From positions 2,811,501 to 2,875,500 of the forward strand of contig CP060499.1 of the NCBI GenBank assembly GCA_024760525.1: a DNA stretch of 64,000 nt. The letters run 5' to 3'. Within the stretch, counting starts at the first letter, position 1. Each line of letters opens with the position of its first letter. The position numbers were made by a program, and so were the translations under genes. This document shows positions 45,853 through 56,018 of this stretch, piece after piece. The stretch is from Nitrospira sp. (lineage in GTDB: Bacteria > Nitrospirota > Nitrospiria > Nitrospirales > Nitrospiraceae). Below the pieces are notes generated by a model. The model ran no database searches, was not told where the DNA came from, and saw only the letters and a list, made by a program, of their open reading frames with translations.

Positions 45853-45880
45853 TAGACAGCAGTGCTGTCCCGAGTATAAT
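45853..45880 (+). promoter_or_regulatory. Promoter placed 11 bases before an ATG
   Basis: TAGACA (45853-45858), a 16-base spacer, and a perfect TATAAT (45875-45880). Transcription would start around 45887, only a few bases before the ATG at 45892, leaving no room for a ribosome site. Confidence 0.6.
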
Positions 45881-45891
45881 GACAACAGTTC

Positions 45892-46863
45892 ATGTGTATG
45901 ATCAGACTCCCGGCGTTGCTCCTCAGCCTCATGTTGTCATCCCTCTATCCAACTTCCTCATGGGCTGAAGCGGGTTATGAGGAGAGCCTCAAACAGTTGG
46001 CGGAAGGGGTGACGGAAAAAGCCGCCAAAGCCAAAAAGCAGCGGCTCGCAATTCTCGACTTTACCGATTCTGCCGGAGAGCCCTCTCCGATAGGGCGGTT
46101 CATTGCCGAGGAGCTCGGGACACAGATCATGGTGGGCGGGGAGTTGACGGTGGTTGACCGCACGCTCACATACTCGACATTGAAAAAGCAGAACGTGGAT
46201 CATTTCGACTCGGCTGATGCGAAAGGCGTACGGCGCGCAGCCAAAGCGATACGCGCCGACGTGTTCGTCAAAGGTGTGGCGATCGAGACTCCCCACGGCC
46301 TGCAGGTCTCCGTGAAGCTCATCAATCCGTCGAACGCCCAGCCGGTCGGCGCTGCACGCGGAACAATGCCGAAATCCGGCCCTCTGAGTACGTTCTTCAA
46401 GAAGGACGAACCGGCACCACAACCGGTCGTGATCATCGAAAGTCCGAAAGAACCGGCGCCGCCGGTCGGTCTGGGAACGCACCGGAACGAGCACTACGAG
46501 TTGGTCGTGACGTCGATCGAGAAACAGGATGGACGAACGAAGGTGGACTTCACTATAGAAAACCATTCCCCGCGCGATCTGAAACTGCTCTGTCACTTGC
46601 AGGACACACTGTTGAAAGACGATCATGGAACGGCCTGGCATCAGGGCGTCGAGGAGAATCGGGAAGGGCTCTGTACACGGGGTCTCGAACTCTTTTCTCG
46701 CCGAAAAGAACGGGCCGTGCTCACGTTCACCGGCTCTCCGCATGTTTCGGTCGCTCGGTTCACGTTGCACTTCCACGAGAAGTTGCCGAGACGGGACGCT
46801 TCCTTCGTGATCGATGGGCTAAAAGTCGGATCATCGCCGGAGCCGGCGCAAGCTGTACCGTAG
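45892..46863 (+). CDS. FlgO/CsgG-like exported protein
   Basis: 323 residues. A signal peptide ends at SSWAEA. The middle has a FlgO/CsgG-type domain: [52 protein letters not shown] proline-rich linker separates a C-terminal beta domain ([24 protein letters not shown]) resembling DUF4352-like ligand domains. Role probably in the cell envelope; partners unknown. No ribosome site precedes either ATG (45892, 45898). Confidence 0.62.
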   Translation: MCMIRLPALLLSLMLSSLYPTSSWAEAGYEESLKQLAEGVTEKAAKAKKQRLAILDFTDSAGEPSPIGRFIAEELGTQIMVGGELTVVDRTLTYSTLKKQNVDHFDSADAKGVRRAAKAIRADVFVKGVAIETPHGLQVSVKLINPSNAQPVGAARGTMPKSGPLSTFFKKDEPAPQPVVIIESPKEPAPPVGLGTHRNEHYELVVTSIEKQDGRTKVDFTIENHSPRDLKLLCHLQDTLLKDDHGTAWHQGVEENREGLCTRGLELFSRRKERAVLTFTGSPHVSVARFTLHFHEKLPRRDASFVIDGLKVGSSPEPAQAVP

Positions 46864-46870
46864 AGGGTGT

Positions 46871-47671
46871 ATGTCGAACACGTTGAAACAAGTGCTGACC
46901 ATTGCCGGTTCGGACTCCGGCGGAGGAGCGGGAATCCAGGCCGACATCAAGGCCATGTCCGCCAACGGCGTCTTCGCCATGTCGGTGATTACGGCCATCA
47001 CGGCTCAGAACACCGAAGAAGTGACGGACGTCTTCGAGCTGCCGTCCGCGATCATCGCGGCTCAGATCGACGCGATCTTCGACGATTTCGAGGTCGCCGC
47101 CGTGAAGACCGGGATGTTGTCTTCTGCTGCCGTCGTCGACGTCATCGTGAAAATGCTGACACCCCAACACGTGACCAATCTGGTCGTGGATCCGGTGATG
47201 ATTTCCAAGAGCGGCCATCCTCTGTTGCGACCGGATGCGGTCGAGGCCGTCAAAACGACACTGCTTCCGCTCGCCTTGGTCGTGACCCCGAATGTCCATG
47301 AGGCGCAACAACTGTCTGGGATCGAGATTACCTCCTTGGCGGACGCCCGGCGAGCGGCCAAGGTGATTCATGGCTTCGGGTGCAAGCATGTGCTGATCAA
47401 AGGCGGTCATCTCCTCAACGAACGGGCTACCGATCTGCTCTATGACGGGAGATTTTTCAACGTCCTGAAGGGGGAGTTCATTGAGACCCGGCATACACAT
47501 GGCACAGGGTGTACGTTCGCCTCCGCATTGGCCGCTCATCTTGCCCAAGGGCGGTCCGTCTTAGATGCAGCGCAGGCCGCGAAGTCGTACGTCACCGAGG
47601 CGATCCGGCATGGATTAGCGATCGGCCACGGTCAGGGCCCGACCGATCATTTCTATTTCCTGGAGCGATAA
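46871..47671 (+). CDS. thiD: Hydroxymethylpyrimidine/phosphomethylpyrimidine kinase
   Basis: 266 residues of the ribokinase-like ThiD family. [36 protein letters not shown] opens the protein, VKTGMLSS and [12 protein letters not shown] follow, and [18 protein letters not shown] holds the catalytic cysteine/anion hole. It phosphorylates HMP and HMP-P for thiamine synthesis. No other thiamine gene is near. Confidence 0.93.
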   Translation: MSNTLKQVLTIAGSDSGGGAGIQADIKAMSANGVFAMSVITAITAQNTEEVTDVFELPSAIIAAQIDAIFDDFEVAAVKTGMLSSAAVVDVIVKMLTPQHVTNLVVDPVMISKSGHPLLRPDAVEAVKTTLLPLALVVTPNVHEAQQLSGIEITSLADARRAAKVIHGFGCKHVLIKGGHLLNERATDLLYDGRFFNVLKGEFIETRHTHGTGCTFASALAAHLAQGRSVLDAAQAAKSYVTEAIRHGLAIGHGQGPTDHFYFLER

Positions 47672-47681
47672 GTTCAGGACG

Positions 47682-49007
47682 ATGTTCGCACGAAGCTATC
47701 ATCCCCTTACGTTTTGCTTCATCGGTTTTGGCTGGCTGGTGCTTGCTTCGATCCTCGGCCTGGCGATGCTGGTCGGGCTGGTGGGAGGCACTCCCCTGCC
47801 GCAATGGGTGCGGGCGCTCCACGTCCACGCAGTGCTGGTGGGCGGGGTGGCCCAGATCATGCTCGGCGGGTTTCTCTTGCTCATCCCGCCGCCACACTCA
47901 GTCGATCGAAGAGAGTCGGCCTTCCGCCCCTTTACCCTCTGGGCCATGAACGGCGGTGTAATCGGAATGCTCGTCGGTTTCTGGCTGCGTCAAGACATCG
48001 TCGTGGGCGGCGCAGGATTCGTCGTCATCGCCGCATTCCTGTCCGTCATACACACGATCTGGGGCCGGGTGCGCGATTCGTGGACTGCTTCATTCGGAGA
48101 CTCATGGTACTACACACTCTCCCTCCTCGCCCTCGTCGGTGGATCGGCTTTCGGGGAAATCGCCGCGTATGGGCTCATGCCGGAATCCTACGGTTATGTG
48201 CGGCTCGCGCATATTCATCTTGCTGTGCTCGGCTTTGTGGTCTTGGCCATTGTCGGGATGATGCACCGCATCCTATCGACGGTGTGGAATACTCCGTTCG
48301 TGAGACCCGGACTCGCACAGCCGGTCATGGTCACGATGGCGATCGGTGTGACTGTTTTGATCGGCGGATTTCTGAACTCGTCCGTCTTTGTTGAAATGGC
48401 CGGCGGCGGCATCCTTTTCATAGGAGGAGCGCTTCTCATCGGTGACTTGTTCAGTGCATGGCGGTCTTCAACCCATACGAGCAACGCCGCATCGGACCAT
48501 CTTTTGATCAGTGGGTTTTTTCTCCTGTTCACCATCATGCTGGGTGTGCTTGTCGGAGCCAATAACCTATCCAGCCCCCAGACGTTGCCCTACGGCAAAC
48601 TGCACTTGGTCGCCTATACACATATGACATTCGTCGGCTTCGTCGTGAACGCCGTCATGGGCGCCTTCTCTTACCTCGTTCCCGCTACCTTGGCGGCCCA
48701 TCGCGTCTCTAACAGCAAAAAACGCGGCCCTTATTTTGACCGCCTTACCGCCATTATGAACCGATGGAGAACCGTTCAAATCGCCGCGCTTTCTTTAGGA
48801 ACCATGGGGCTCGGCATCCTGGCGGCGCTTGCCTGGAACGTGCCTCTGACCTCCGTCTACATTCGAACTGCGCTTTGGACTTGTCTCGGCCTCATCTTGA
48901 CCAGCATCCTGATCTTCTCGGTTAAACTGACCGCGGCCGTGGCCAAACAACCAGAGGCTCTCGTCACCCCGCACATTTCTCCCGAGGAACTCAAACTCAC
49001 AGCCTAA
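47682..49007 (+). CDS. Haem-copper-oxidase subunit I-like membrane protein
   Basis: 441 residues, about 12 membrane helices, directly after thiD. Histidines sit in the places used by cbb3-type subunit I/NnrS-like proteins: ALHVHAVLVGGVAQIMLGG, LAHIHLAVLGFVVLAIVGMMHRIL and LHLVAYTHMTFVGFVVNAVMGAFSYLVP. The usual copper-site residues of a complete oxidase cannot be fully confirmed by eye. Either a divergent terminal oxidase/NO reductase subunit or a haem-binding relative; no partner subunit is adjacent. Confidence 0.65.
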   Translation: MFARSYHPLTFCFIGFGWLVLASILGLAMLVGLVGGTPLPQWVRALHVHAVLVGGVAQIMLGGFLLLIPPPHSVDRRESAFRPFTLWAMNGGVIGMLVGFWLRQDIVVGGAGFVVIAAFLSVIHTIWGRVRDSWTASFGDSWYYTLSLLALVGGSAFGEIAAYGLMPESYGYVRLAHIHLAVLGFVVLAIVGMMHRILSTVWNTPFVRPGLAQPVMVTMAIGVTVLIGGFLNSSVFVEMAGGGILFIGGALLIGDLFSAWRSSTHTSNAASDHLLISGFFLLFTIMLGVLVGANNLSSPQTLPYGKLHLVAYTHMTFVGFVVNAVMGAFSYLVPATLAAHRVSNSKKRGPYFDRLTAIMNRWRTVQIAALSLGTMGLGILAALAWNVPLTSVYIRTALWTCLGLILTSILIFSVKLTAAVAKQPEALVTPHISPEELKLTA

Positions 49008-49067
49008 CCATTCAGATCCGCCGACCTTCCCCCTGACCATTCAAGCCGACTCTGATACAATCGCCCC

Positions 49068-49835
49068 GTGGAAGAACGATTTTCATTTCCCGGTCCTCAC
49101 GGACATCGGGTCGCGTCCATCTTGACCGAGTTGAGCGGCGGGACCGATAGAATCGCCATCTTGTGTCACGGATTCTTGTCGTCGAAGTCCAGCTCGACAA
49201 ATAACGCGCTGACCCGACTGCTCATCGGCCAGGGTATCGCCACCCTCCGCTTTGACTTTTTCGGTCAAGCGGAAAGCGAGGGCTCATTCGATCAGATCAC
49301 CGTCACCCTGGCGGTCCAACAAGCGCACGCAGCCGTGGACCTCATGAGACAGAGGGGATATCACCGCATCGCCCTGATGGGATCCAGCTTCGGCGGCCTT
49401 GTCTCGATTCTGGCGGCTTCACAGCGGACAGACTTGGCTTGCCTTGCCCTCAAATGTCCTGTCGTCGATTTTGCGGAAGAGCTACGGCTGGAGTTCGGAG
49501 AGGAAGGAATGGCGCAATGGAAGACGACCGACACGATCCCCAACATTATGGGAGGTCCTGATGCGATCAAGCTTCGCTACGACTTTTATGAAGACTGCCT
49601 CCGGCAGATAGCCTACGATCCCGCGCAATCCATCACCGCTCCGACCGTCATCGTGCAGGGTGACCACGATGAACATGTCCCCCTGCACCAAAGCCGCCGG
49701 CTCTATGAGGCGCTCCGGGTCAAAAAGCACCTTGAGATGCTGCCGGGAGCGGACCATCAGTTTACGAAAGGCGAAGACTTCAAACGGATGACGAATGTAA
49801 TAGCTGACTGGTTGAACAGCTATCTCACCGGATAG
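49068..49835 (+). CDS. Alpha/beta hydrolase (serine esterase-like)
   Basis: 255 residues from a GTG at 49068. The nucleophile elbow GSSFGG, an aspartate in VIVQGDHDEHVP and the histidine in LPGADHQFTKGEDF form the triad. The N-terminal LCHGFLSSKSSSTNN supplies the oxyanion region. It resembles BAAT/FrsA-type small esterases. Substrate unknown. Confidence 0.8.
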   Translation: MEERFSFPGPHGHRVASILTELSGGTDRIAILCHGFLSSKSSSTNNALTRLLIGQGIATLRFDFFGQAESEGSFDQITVTLAVQQAHAAVDLMRQRGYHRIALMGSSFGGLVSILAASQRTDLACLALKCPVVDFAEELRLEFGEEGMAQWKTTDTIPNIMGGPDAIKLRYDFYEDCLRQIAYDPAQSITAPTVIVQGDHDEHVPLHQSRRLYEALRVKKHLEMLPGADHQFTKGEDFKRMTNVIADWLNSYLTG

Positions 49836-49885
49836 GAGATCGGGATGCTGAAGCCAGCCGACTGGAGTACAAATCTTCCGTGAGA

Positions 49886-50674
49886 TCATACCGTGATGAT
49901 CTGACCTTCCTCTAGAAACGCCACCCGCTGGATACCCAGCCGGCTAATTTGCTCTTCAATCTGGCTACGAAATTCGGGCTTCATGTGATAGGCATAGATG
50001 GGCAGGTCGGGACGCTCAAGTTTTTGAAACTCTTTCAGGAACAGCGAGGGAGTGAGGTGTTTGGATTTTTTTGCTAATTCCCCCAGTTCGTCAGGGAAAG
50101 ATGATTCAAGGAAGGCGGCCTTGAGTTCGGGGATCATTCTGCCCAAGCTCCAAATCTCCTCCGTCTGATAGGTATCACCGCTATAGAGCAGGGCAGCTCC
50201 CCGGTCCTTCACGACATATCCCACGGTGGGAACTGTATGGTTGACCGGAACGGGAGTGACTTCGAGATGGTCCAGCATGACCGGTTTTCCGGGGTGGAGA
50301 ACTTGTGCTTGCAAGACCGGATGTTCTCGACGTGGCAGCTTGAAAAAATTCGGATAGACCTGGTCGTTAAACACATGGTCGATCAGCCCTTGAATCACCG
50401 GCTCTGTGGCCATCACGATGACAGGAGCGACGAACTCTTCGGCTAGATTGTCGACCAGTAGCGGAAGGCCCTTGATATGATCAAAATGAAGGTGGCTGAG
50501 GAGCACGAACCGGATACGTCGCTGTTCCTCCAACGTGAGCCGCGTTCCGATCGTTCCGGCATCCAGGAGCACGGAATCATCGATAAGAAACCCGCAACTC
50601 TCCTGGCGAACCGGCCCCTCTAGTGCGTCCACGAAACAATCCGCCCCGTGGCAACCCAACACACGTATCTTCAT
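49886..50674 (-). CDS. Metallo-beta-lactamase-fold protein of the class II cNMP phosphodiesterase type
   Basis: 262 residues. SHLHFDHIKGLPLLVDNL matches the class II cyclic-nucleotide phosphodiesterase signature, with further metal ligands in VNHTVPTVGY, SGDTYQ and YAYHMKPEF. Family members hydrolyse cAMP or cGMP. It converges with the alpha/beta hydrolase gene across about 50 bp. Confidence 0.75.
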   Translation of the reverse strand: MKIRVLGCHGADCFVDALEGPVRQESCGFLIDDSVLLDAGTIGTRLTLEEQRRIRFVLLSHLHFDHIKGLPLLVDNLAEEFVAPVIVMATEPVIQGLIDHVFNDQVYPNFFKLPRREHPVLQAQVLHPGKPVMLDHLEVTPVPVNHTVPTVGYVVKDRGAALLYSGDTYQTEEIWSLGRMIPELKAAFLESSFPDELGELAKKSKHLTPSLFLKEFQKLERPDLPIYAYHMKPEFRSQIEEQISRLGIQRVAFLEEGQIITV

Positions 50675-51067
50675 ATAATACCCCGATTATTTGAAGGGGG
50701 GTGCTCCACCCTAAAGCCGCACCATACCATGGTGAGCTTCTCTCCGTCAGTTACCGGTCGATTCTCTTGAAACCATGCCGGCGAGCGTCCCTACCTACCA
50801 ACTTCGGTAGCTCTATGTTAGTGGTTGCAAATGTATCTAAATGGGTCTAATGTCCGCCACTCTAGGGCCATAATTCCCAGGCCATTCTGCCTCCCTTACA
50901 GTATTTTTCTCATGCTGGTTGACGACCTGATTCGCGGAGTTGTTCTTCCAATGGACCAAGCAGCATCTGAAGATCAAGCGGTGCTTTGACGCCTGAAAGG
51001 TTAGGCCGCAGGCGTAAGAAAGAGAATCGTTTTCCGCGAAACGAGTTTTCTAACCTGGGAGGGCCCT
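50675..51067. other. Leader region of the lectin gene
   Basis: 393 bp between divergent genes. Near the start codon two small hairpins can form: 50989-50994 with 51010-51015, and 51027-51032 with 51039-51044, followed by GGGAGGG before the ATG at 51068. I do not recognise a known riboswitch, nor a clear promoter. Confidence 0.45.
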
Positions 51068-52843
51068 ATGAAGTATCTCCGGTGGGTTGGGTTGATGACG
51101 AGCCTGCTGATCGTCGGAGCCATTGGAGAACTGATGACGCCCCTGCCTTCGGAAGCACTGACAGTGACGATCGATGGGACGACTGTTCAAATTACTACAA
51201 CATCAGCGGCTTGTACCTCGGGCTATAACCTCTGTTCGTTTATTCCTCCCGGTCGATACGGTAACTGGACCGTGGGGGACGTCTCTTCCACGAACAAGGC
51301 CAGAATAATGATCGGCGACAACAGCGCCGCGAACAGTCTCGACCTGCTGAAATTGACCGGAATCACCTTCACGCCGGTGGTAACGGCAGGCACGAAGACC
51401 ACCACGGTCGTCGTCACGCATACGTACAATGCCGGTGGAGGGAACCCACAGGGCGACTATTCTTGGGGCTACGGGATGGCCGGGTATTTCGATCCCCCTT
51501 CAACTGAGAGTATGGTGGGCAATAGGCTGCAACAAACCGGTCGGGGAAACTTCGCCGGCACGAATGTTACTCTGGGGTTGGGGCTTGATACCGGTGTGTT
51601 GGCAACCCCCTCAACCAACAATCTTAATGGCAGTGTCACGAGAACTCGGGCGGCAACCGTGGTCCGGGCAAATTGCAATACGGGCAGCGGCAGGTGCGCT
51701 CCGACGATCACGCAGACGTTCACCATCACCGTTGCAGGAGCAGACAAGTTGGTTTTGACCGACAGTGTGATTGGAGCGGGTGGAACCTGCCGGCCAGTTG
51801 ATCAGGTGATACCAATTCCACCGCACCTGTATAAACTGATGCTCAAGCTGGACCCTCATGCGCCGAACGATATCAATCAGCTGAGCGCGTGGCTGGCCAA
51901 GATGGGCCAAAAGTATCTCAAAAATAAGCAAGCCAAGGCTTTGTTGGCCTACCTGATAGCTGAACTGGACAAGTGGTTGGCCAAGACCGTTCCAGGGACC
52001 TGTCCTGAGATTCAGGAGGAGCTTAACGCGGTCATAGAAGACGACGTGGAGGCGGAATTGGCGGCTGCAGAAGCAGCCGGTGCCGTGCCCGCGGAGCCTG
52101 GCGGCACGATCACGATCACGAAGAATACGGGCCAAGAGACGAGCGATACCTTTACGTTCGCTATCAGCGGACCTTCTTCATCGACCCAGACAATCTCCAT
52201 GGACGATTCAAGTTCGCAGGCAATCGTCGTCACGGTAGAACCAGGAACCTACACCATCACTGAAAACCCGCTGTCCGGATGGACTTTGACCAGCTCTTCG
52301 TGCGGGGAAGAGGGACCCACAACGGGTGTTGTGGTCGAGGTGGGTGGCAATGTAGATTGCACCTTCGATAACAATGCCGGGGCGATATACAACGGTCATG
52401 AGTATCGTGTGATCAACCAAACTGGCGTGACTTGGAATGAGGCACGGGCGCAAGCCCAAGGCCTGGGTATTGGCTGGAATTTGGCCACAATCACTTCGCA
52501 AGGGGAACAGGAGTTCATCCAAAGCCTGTTACCACCTAACCCTAGAGACATTCCTGGCACGCTTGATTACTGGATCGCAGGGGAACAACCAAGCGGGTCG
52601 CAGGAGCCCGGCGGCACCTGGCGGTGGACCACTAACAGCTTCGTCTTTTATAACAACGGCGTCACATCTGGAGGGTATGCGAATTGGGGAACTGCCTCCA
52701 CAGGTCCGGACAATGAGCCGAACAACCTCGGCGGTAACGAGAACCATGTGACCATGGATAATCGCTACGGGTGGGGCTGGAATGACCTCAACGGAGACGG
52801 AGGAACTCACGGCTTTGTGGCTAAAAGACCGATTTCGCCGTGA
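51068..52843 (+). CDS. Exported C-type-lectin-domain protein
   Basis: 591 residues. A signal ends at PSEA. About residues 30-240 are threonine/asparagine-rich beta structure with paired cysteines. A helical patch follows (ANDINQLSAWLAKMGQKYL). Then a prealbumin-like domain (about 345-435, GGTITITKNTGQETSDTFTF; VTVEPGTYTITENPLSGW). The C-terminus (about 440-591) is a C-type lectin fold with WNEARAQAQGLG, EPNN (calcium-binding EPN) and GWNDLNGD. Carbohydrate binding at the cell surface is likely. It precedes the secretion genes by 118 bp. Confidence 0.78.
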   Translation: MKYLRWVGLMTSLLIVGAIGELMTPLPSEALTVTIDGTTVQITTTSAACTSGYNLCSFIPPGRYGNWTVGDVSSTNKARIMIGDNSAANSLDLLKLTGITFTPVVTAGTKTTTVVVTHTYNAGGGNPQGDYSWGYGMAGYFDPPSTESMVGNRLQQTGRGNFAGTNVTLGLGLDTGVLATPSTNNLNGSVTRTRAATVVRANCNTGSGRCAPTITQTFTITVAGADKLVLTDSVIGAGGTCRPVDQVIPIPPHLYKLMLKLDPHAPNDINQLSAWLAKMGQKYLKNKQAKALLAYLIAELDKWLAKTVPGTCPEIQEELNAVIEDDVEAELAAAEAAGAVPAEPGGTITITKNTGQETSDTFTFAISGPSSSTQTISMDDSSSQAIVVTVEPGTYTITENPLSGWTLTSSSCGEEGPTTGVVVEVGGNVDCTFDNNAGAIYNGHEYRVINQTGVTWNEARAQAQGLGIGWNLATITSQGEQEFIQSLLPPNPRDIPGTLDYWIAGEQPSGSQEPGGTWRWTTNSFVFYNNGVTSGGYANWGTASTGPDNEPNNLGGNENHVTMDNRYGWGWNDLNGDGGTHGFVAKRPISP

Positions 52844-52914
52844 GATCTTCATGACTCATATTCACTTCATGCACTCTTTCAAGTAAGAAGTATCAGACGG
52901 TTTCTCTCTGTATC

Positions 52915-52938
52915 GGGGAGCAGTGGACGCTGCTCCCC
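52915..52938. repeat. Hairpin between lectin gene and tpsA
   Basis: Perfect stem GGGGAGCAG with CTGCTCCCC (52915-52923, 52930-52938), loop of six bases, 23 bp before the tpsA ATG. No T-run follows, so an attenuator or mRNA-stability element is more likely than a terminator. Confidence 0.4.
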
Positions 52939-52961
52939 ACATCGCATGAACGAGAGGGAAT

Positions 52962-55900
52962 ATGGATGCACGCAAGACGCCCTGGCGCCATCCATCGTCC
53001 AGGAGACATCCTGCTCAGTGGGCGTGCCTCCTCATACTTGCCGTGATTCCGATGTCACCGTCGGTTGGTGACGCGCAGATCCCTACGGACATTACCTCCT
53101 CCGGTCTAAACACACAGGTCAATCAGGCCGGCAATTCGTATAACATCACTGGAGGCACCAGACCAGGCAATGGTCCCAATCTCTTTCACAGCTTTGACAA
53201 CTTCAGTGTGGGTGGCGGAGATCTCGCCAACTTTCTCAACAACACAGGCCTCCCGACCTCGAACATCCTGGGCCGTGTGACGGGCGGCAACATCTCGAAC
53301 ATCGATGGCACGATTCAAACCACCGGTTTTGGCAGTGCGAATCTGTTCTTGATGAATCAATCCGGCATCGCCTTGGGGCCAGGGGCTTCGCTCAACGTCG
53401 GCGGATCGGTCAGTTTCACGACCGCGCAGTACCTCAGGCTGTTCGACGGGGTCGGCAATGCACATTTTTACGCCGATCCCGCCAACGATGGGTTGGCCAA
53501 CAGCCTTCTCACAATCAATGCTTCCGCCTTTGAATTTCTCTCCGGTTCCCCAGCTGGGTACGGTGTTCTTACAGCGCCCGATCCGAATGCCACAATCACA
53601 ATCCAGGGCAGTGCCCTTTCCGTGCCATCAGGGCAAGCGATCTCGCTGGTCGGCGGGAAAGTCGTGATCGAAGGGGGCGCGCAACTCTCTGCGCCGAACG
53701 GCACCATCAATCTTGCCAGCGCTGTTTCTCCGGGGGAATTCGACGTCACGGCGCTTGGTTCACTTCCCAATCTGGACGGGACTTCGTTTACCTCGAGCGG
53801 GTCGGGTTCCCTTGCTTCGGGCACGAGCATCGATGTCCATGGCACCGGCACAGTCTTCATCAAAGGCGGACAGCTTGTGCTTTCCGTGAATGAGGCCACC
53901 CTCTCCACATCTGATGCCCCCGCGCCACCGGATACCATAGTGCTCAGTCCCGGTAGTTCCATCGTAACGGCAAATTCCGGAACAGAGCCGGGTGCCGATG
54001 TGCAAATGACGGTTGGGAGCTTCAGGATGGATGGGTCCAGCATCGCAACGGTCACCTCGGGACTAGGGAACGGGGGAGCAGTGCAGCTTCAGGCCGACAG
54101 CCTCACCATGGAGAATGGCGCGTCGATCGTGACGGCAACGGTTGATGGGGATGGCGTTGGAGGAAGCGTAGTTCTGAGTGTGAGGGCGGTACAGCTCATG
54201 GGTGGGTCTTCAATCCAAAGCCAGAGTCAGAACTTCACCCCTGGGTTAGGCCAGGGTGGCAATGTGACGATCCAAGGGCCATCGGGCACGGAATTCGGCG
54301 CGGCAGAGTCGGTTTCCCTCTCTGGTGACAGCAGCCTGTCGACTCAGACGTTTGGAAGCGGTGAGGGAGGACAAGTGACCATCCTGTCCAAAGCATTGAC
54401 GATGGATGGAGCTGCCACCACCGTCAACGCGGAAGCGACTGACGTGGGTCGCGGAGGAGATATCGTCGTAAGCATCCAGCATGCCACACTTTCCAGTGGG
54501 GCGACCATTAAGACTTCCACGGGCAGCGCCGATCCTAATGCTCCAGCGGCTGCCACAGTCAAGGTGCACGGGCTGTCGGGAGCGGGGAGCATGGCGGATT
54601 CTATCGACCTTTCAGGGTCGGATTCCGGCATCGTCTCAGATACAATCGGCGCAGCTCGTTCCGGGGACGTGGCGGTGCATGCGAGGACGGTCATGCTGAA
54701 GGAGGGGGCCGCGATCCAAACCGGCACTTCGATCAACACAGGGGCTGGAGGAAATGTGACCATCGATGCGGACACGCTTGCTATTTCCGGCGAGGCTCGC
54801 ATCACGAGCTTGTCGGCCGCTGGGAACGCGGGACAGGTGGCAATCACGGCAAATCAGTTAATCATGAATAATGTTTCCATCGAGAGCAGCACGAGCAGTA
54901 GCGGCCGAGGAGGAGACGTGGTGCTGAACGTGGGGACCGTGAGCCTTTCGAACGGGGCCAAGATCAACAGTAGCACGTCTGAGTCCGGCCGGGCCGGCGA
55001 CATTACGATGAACGTCGGCACATTAAGCCTTGCCAATGGCAGCAGCATCAGCAGTGCCAGCACCGGGACGGAGGTCATCACCCACCCCGACGGAACGACC
55101 CAGGCGCCCGGCACGGCGGGAAATGTGAGCATTACGGCTGCGGGCCGTTTTACAAGTGACGCGAGCACAATCGCCACATCGGCGGAGGCGAATCATGGTG
55201 GAGATGTCTCCATTACCGCTCGGAGCGTGCAACTTTCCAACGGTACCTTGATTACGGCGAACAGCAATGGGCCGCTGCAGGTGAAGGAGACTGTGCTGAT
55301 TAACGGCCAACCGGTCGAGCAAGTAGTCGGAGATGGCAATGCCGGCAACATCAGAATCGAGAGCGGCTCGACGTTTCTCATGGAGCAGAGCGCTGTGACG
55401 ACGGAAGCCAGCCATGCCAGCGGTGGCCAGATTACCATCAACGCGCCGGATATGATCCGGTTGATCGAGAGCCCGATTAGTACCTCCGTCGCCGGCGCGG
55501 CTGGAGACAGTAATGGGGGCAATATCCGGATCGATCCGCAGTTCGTGATTCTCCAGAAAAGTGAGATTCTGGCCCAGGCGTTTGCCGGATCCGGAGGAGC
55601 CATCGACGTGACCGCCGGTCTCTTTCTTGCCGATCCTTCCAGCATCGTGGACGCAACTTCCACGCTTGGGGTCAGCGGCACGGTGCAAATCAACGCCGCG
55701 ATCAACAACCTATCCAGCGTGGTCGCGCAACTGCCGGAGTCCTTGTTGGCGGTTCAGACGCTGCTGCGGGCCGCCTGCGCGGCGAGGCTGGCGCAGGGAG
55801 CAACCAGCAGCTTCGTCGAACGCGGACGTGACGGCATCCCTGCCGGACCCGATGGATTACTCGCGAGTCCCTACCTGCCCGTGACCTCCGACCATTCCGA

Positions 55901-56018
55901 GCTGCGACATACCCGGCCGTCGACCGGAATATCAGGGATCCGATTGCGTCGACTGTTCGGGAAGGAGATGCCTTCGTCAGTCACGCTCTTCGCAGATACG
56001 GCCGCCTGTCCGTCATGA
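52962..56018 (+). CDS. Two-partner secretion exoprotein (TpsA)
   Basis: 1018 residues. A signal peptide ends near VGDAQ. The TPS domain follows (about 45-280): SSGLNTQVNQAGNSYNI, FHSFDNFSVG, NLFLMNQSGIALGPGASLNVGG; the usual NPNGI reads NQSGI. The rest is repetitive beta-helix with glycine/asparagine-rich turns. It ends in a short region with a cysteine-containing RAACAARLAQG segment as in haemagglutinin-type exoproteins. Exported to the surface by the adjacent TpsB. The role could be adhesion, competition or nutrient binding. Confidence 0.88.
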   Translation: MDARKTPWRHPSSRRHPAQWACLLILAVIPMSPSVGDAQIPTDITSSGLNTQVNQAGNSYNITGGTRPGNGPNLFHSFDNFSVGGGDLANFLNNTGLPTSNILGRVTGGNISNIDGTIQTTGFGSANLFLMNQSGIALGPGASLNVGGSVSFTTAQYLRLFDGVGNAHFYADPANDGLANSLLTINASAFEFLSGSPAGYGVLTAPDPNATITIQGSALSVPSGQAISLVGGKVVIEGGAQLSAPNGTINLASAVSPGEFDVTALGSLPNLDGTSFTSSGSGSLASGTSIDVHGTGTVFIKGGQLVLSVNEATLSTSDAPAPPDTIVLSPGSSIVTANSGTEPGADVQMTVGSFRMDGSSIATVTSGLGNGGAVQLQADSLTMENGASIVTATVDGDGVGGSVVLSVRAVQLMGGSSIQSQSQNFTPGLGQGGNVTIQGPSGTEFGAAESVSLSGDSSLSTQTFGSGEGGQVTILSKALTMDGAATTVNAEATDVGRGGDIVVSIQHATLSSGATIKTSTGSADPNAPAAATVKVHGLSGAGSMADSIDLSGSDSGIVSDTIGAARSGDVAVHARTVMLKEGAAIQTGTSINTGAGGNVTIDADTLAISGEARITSLSAAGNAGQVAITANQLIMNNVSIESSTSSSGRGGDVVLNVGTVSLSNGAKINSSTSESGRAGDITMNVGTLSLANGSSISSASTGTEVITHPDGTTQAPGTAGNVSITAAGRFTSDASTIATSAEANHGGDVSITARSVQLSNGTLITANSNGPLQVKETVLINGQPVEQVVGDGNAGNIRIESGSTFLMEQSAVTTEASHASGGQITINAPDMIRLIESPISTSVAGAAGDSNGGNIRIDPQFVILQKSEILAQAFAGSGGAIDVTAGLFLADPSSIVDATSTLGVSGTVQINAAINNLSSVVAQLPESLLAVQTLLRAACAARLAQGATSSFVERGRDGIPAGPDGLLASPYLPVTSDHSELRHTRPSTGISGIRLRRLFGKEMPSSVTLFADTAACPS

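Noticed and set aside
45640..45890. Guanidine riboswitch upstream of the probable guanidinase
   Set aside because: I looked for guanidine-I, -II and -III features in the minus-strand leader and found no clear match. A covariance-model search would settle it.
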